In this document: positions 62,259 to 64,000 of the stretch, piece by piece | Layout of the letters: every line of letters starts with the position of its first letter | Numbering within the stretch: position 1 is the stretch's first letter | NCBI GenBank assembly: GCA_002256345.1 | Contig: NKIY01000003.1 | Coordinates: 496,001-560,000 of the forward strand | From: Bradyrhizobiaceae bacterium PARB1 | GTDB lineage: Bacteria > Pseudomonadota > Alphaproteobacteria > Rhizobiales > Xanthobacteraceae | Direction of reading: 5' to 3' | DNA length: 64,000 nt | Made by a program: the position numbers and the translations under genes | Notes under the pieces: model-generated | Seen by the model: only the letters and a program-made list of their open reading frames with translations | The model's database searches: none | What the model was told of the DNA's origin: nothing

Positions 62259-63161
62259 TCAAACCGCTTTCATCTTGGCGGCGATGGCGTCTATCGCTGC
62301 CTTGTAGTCAGGCGGTTCGATACCCTTGCAATCGTCCTTGAGCCCGAGTTCGGCCTTCCATCGCAGTCGCGCCGCGACGGCACGCGCCATGACTGGCTCG
62401 ATACCGGCATCCGCCACCGCCTCCGCCGACATTTCGAGTTCTTCAGCGCGTCGTTTGGCGTGGATAATCCCGGACGGAATCAGGCTCTCGACCGTATCCA
62501 TCCATGGCCGCGCCAGGGTCTTCGATGCAGAGGCGAGAACGATCTCATCGATGCCATAGTAGCGAGCTGCGAGAAGCATTTCGTCGGTCAGCGCTTCGAT
62601 ACCCTTGATCAACACCGAGCGAAGAATCTTGATCCCCGAGGCCCGGCCGAGTTCATCGCCGACGAATTCGATCCGCATTCCCCACGGATTGAGCAGATCG
62701 CGCACGCGCTCGCCGGCCGCGCCGCTCGACAGGATCGGCATCGCATATCCGTTTTTCGGCGTGCCCTCGATCGAGGCGTCGCCGACCAATGCGCCGGTGG
62801 CCGTCAGGCGCTGTGCTACACCGATCTTGATTTTTGGCGTCGCGGACGCGAAGTCGACGAAGGTATGGCGCGGGGTCAGACAGGGCGCGAAAGCGGCAGC
62901 GCTTTCCAGCGACACCGATCCCGGCGTCACGCTGACGATCACATCGGCTACGTCGGCAAGTTCCTGATTCGAGCGGACCAGCGTGACCCCGGCTTCTTCG
63001 GCCCGTCGCTGCATCAGGTCCCTGTAAGGACCATCGAACGCGTATTTGTCGTAGCAATGTATCGCGTCGAGCCCCGCCTTGCGAAGCCCTGCACCGAGCG
63101 TACTACCGATCTCGCCATAACCGACGAGACCGAGCTTGAACTGAACACCGGCTTCCGCCAT
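62259..63161 (-). CDS. NAD(P)-binding 6-phosphogluconate-dehydrogenase-like protein (DUF1932)
   Basis: Beta-hydroxyacid-dehydrogenase-like enzyme (300 aa). N-terminal Rossmann motif LGLVGYGEIGSTLGAGLRKA, then DVIVSVTPGSVSLESAAAFA and FVDFASATPKIKIGVAQRLT, and the C-terminal DUF1932 domain (GIKILRSVLIKGIEALTDEM). It probably oxidises or reduces a 3-hydroxy acid. AGGGAGAAAACG precedes the ATG. It lies between the RraA-type aldolase and the Bug receptor on the same strand. Confidence 0.9.
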   Translation of the reverse strand: MAEAGVQFKLGLVGYGEIGSTLGAGLRKAGLDAIHCYDKYAFDGPYRDLMQRRAEEAGVTLVRSNQELADVADVIVSVTPGSVSLESAAAFAPCLTPRHTFVDFASATPKIKIGVAQRLTATGALVGDASIEGTPKNGYAMPILSSGAAGERVRDLLNPWGMRIEFVGDELGRASGIKILRSVLIKGIEALTDEMLLAARYYGIDEIVLASASKTLARPWMDTVESLIPSGIIHAKRRAEELEMSAEAVADAGIEPVMARAVAARLRWKAELGLKDDCKGIEPPDYKAAIDAIAAKMKAV

Positions 63162-63202
63162 CGTTTTCTCCCTGAAGCCGCGCGCTTTTCGTCGCTGGCC
63201 GG

Positions 63203-63817
63203 TTACTTGGCGTATGCACCTATGTAGGTGCCGTCCCGAACGCTCTGCAGGATCATCTCTTCCTTGTTCGCCTGAGCCTGCACCGCCTCCAGAAGGTCGC
63301 CGGCAACGGATGGCGAAAACGCGACGACTCCGTCTTCGTCACCGACGACGATGTCGCCGGGATTGACGACCATGCCGCCAATCGAGACGGGGACATTCAT
63401 CGCACCAGGACCGTTCTTGTAAGGGCCGCGATGAATGGCCGCGCGAGCAAAGACGGGAAAGTCCGAACTGGAAAGGATAGCCGCGTCGCGCACGGCGCCG
63501 TCGATCACCAGGCCAGCCGCGCCGCGCGTTTGCGCAATCAAAGCCATGATCTCGCCGACCAGTGCCCGGCTCGTGTCGCCACCGCCATCGACGACGAGAA
63601 CGTCACCCGGCTGAAACAGATCGAGCGCCTGATGAATTGTGCGGTTGTCGCCGGACGCCGTCTTGATCGTGAAGGCCACGCCGGACATCACGCCACCGCG
63701 GTGGAAATGGCGGAGTCCTACCGCGCCAGGCAAACGATCGAGATTGTCACTGATCAAGGCCGTCGGCGTCGCGCTGAACAGCGCTGCAATGTCCTTGGCG
63801 GAGGCTGATGCCTGCAT
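63203..63817 (-). CDS. RraA family protein, 4-hydroxy-4-methyl-2-oxoglutarate aldolase-like
   Basis: RraA/HMG-aldolase fold protein (204 aa). Marks are TALISDNLDRLPGAVGLRHF, DGGGDTSRALVGEIMALIAQ (metal and pyruvate site), GLVIDGAVRDAAIL and PGDIVVGDEDGVVAFSP. Members are class II aldolases for 4-carboxy-4-hydroxy-2-oxoadipate or oxaloacetate decarboxylases, as well as the RNase E regulator RraA; the catabolic neighbours favour an aldolase. ATG 63817 follows GGGAG. First in-window gene of this operon. Confidence 0.9.
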   Translation of the reverse strand: MQASASAKDIAALFSATPTALISDNLDRLPGAVGLRHFHRGGVMSGVAFTIKTASGDNRTIHQALDLFQPGDVLVVDGGGDTSRALVGEIMALIAQTRGAAGLVIDGAVRDAAILSSSDFPVFARAAIHRGPYKNGPGAMNVPVSIGGMVVNPGDIVVGDEDGVVAFSPSVAGDLLEAVQAQANKEEMILQSVRDGTYIGAYAK

Positions 63818-64000
63818 GTGTTTTCTCCCTTGAGGAAGAAAGTACAAAAAAAATACAATATGTCAATCAAATCGAGTTAATCCAGAAAACAGAGATGTTT
63901 TAGTACGAAAAACAAACAATTCTGTTTCCGCAAGCTTTCCTCTAAATGGTTTTGGTTGAACGGTTTTCGGGGACAGGCGCCTGGATGGGACGAGGGCAAG
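63818..64000. other. Leader region of the RraA/DUF1932/Bug operon
   Basis: A 183-bp AT-rich stretch with the short run AAAAAAAATACAATATG near 63850 and no credible coding frame. It should hold the operon promoter; no clear hexamer pair is seen. Confidence 0.4.

Overview
This 64 kb chromosomal window is GC-rich and almost fully coding. Gene content and order suggest the Bradyrhizobium / Rhodopseudomonas / Tardiphaga branch of the Alphaproteobacteria (Hyphomicrobiales, Nitrobacteraceae). The pointers are a DUF6111 gene between a CoA-pyrophosphatase and a CCA-adding enzyme, a queE-queD pair, a ruvC-ruvA-ruvB-ybgC run, a DUF4170 gene, and several families of intergenic palindromes of the kind seen in these genera. 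The assignment is inference; no rRNA or tRNA gene is present to confirm it. I see no insertion sequence, phage, CRISPR array or integration site.

Layout: (1) 1-8010 is a catabolic operon on the minus strand: a three-subunit molybdenum hydroxylase (FAD, 2Fe-2S and Mo subunits), an ACMSD-type amidohydrolase/decarboxylase and a NitT/TauT-type ABC importer running off the left edge. An IclR regulator is transcribed divergently. (2) 8273-16647 is an envelope polysaccharide cluster: three GT4 glycosyltransferases, a NodB-type deacetylase, a MurJ-like flippase and a Wzc-like chain-length/ATPase protein. (3) 17002-17578 has a DUF1328 membrane peptide and an HU protein. (4) 17823-25627 is a C-P lyase operon (phnGHIJKL-M-N plus a PPOX flavoprotein) with divergent phnF; no phosphonate transporter is present. 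(5) 25628-34755 is housekeeping: ybgC, ruvB, ruvA, ruvC, glpK, a FAD oxidoreductase, an SDR and a YkgJ-type protein, separated by repeat-rich gaps. (6) 34854-42208 has queE/queD, two serine beta-lactamase-fold hydrolases, an Asp/Glu/hydantoin racemase, a YodC-like protein and cca/DUF6111/nudix/DUF1285. (7) 42461-49289 is a MoxR AAA+ / DUF58 / BatA-DUF4159 / large membrane protein operon. (8) 49473-52385 is a perfect 19-bp Zur-box-like palindrome ahead of a His/Cys-rich DUF2946 membrane protein and a ZnuD-type TonB-dependent receptor, probably a zinc-starvation operon. (9) 52511-60974 has single genes: GNAT, nudix, phosphoesterase, DUF4170, ScfR/RamB-type regulator, DUF1330, lytic transglycosylase, DUF1993 and an ene-reductase. 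(10) 61209-63817 is the left part of another catabolic locus: Bug/TTT-type binding protein, DUF1932 dehydrogenase and RraA-type aldolase.

The most interesting points are the Zur-box/DUF2946/ZnuD unit, a QueD whose catalytic Cys and Glu positions carry Ser and Asp, a CCA-adding enzyme with Glu at its first metal-binding Asp, the MoxR/DUF58/DUF4159 membrane system, a frameshifted thioesterase remnant near 36 kb, and the repeat families, one copy of which supplies a gene's stop codon. I did not find a clearly new defence or mobile system.
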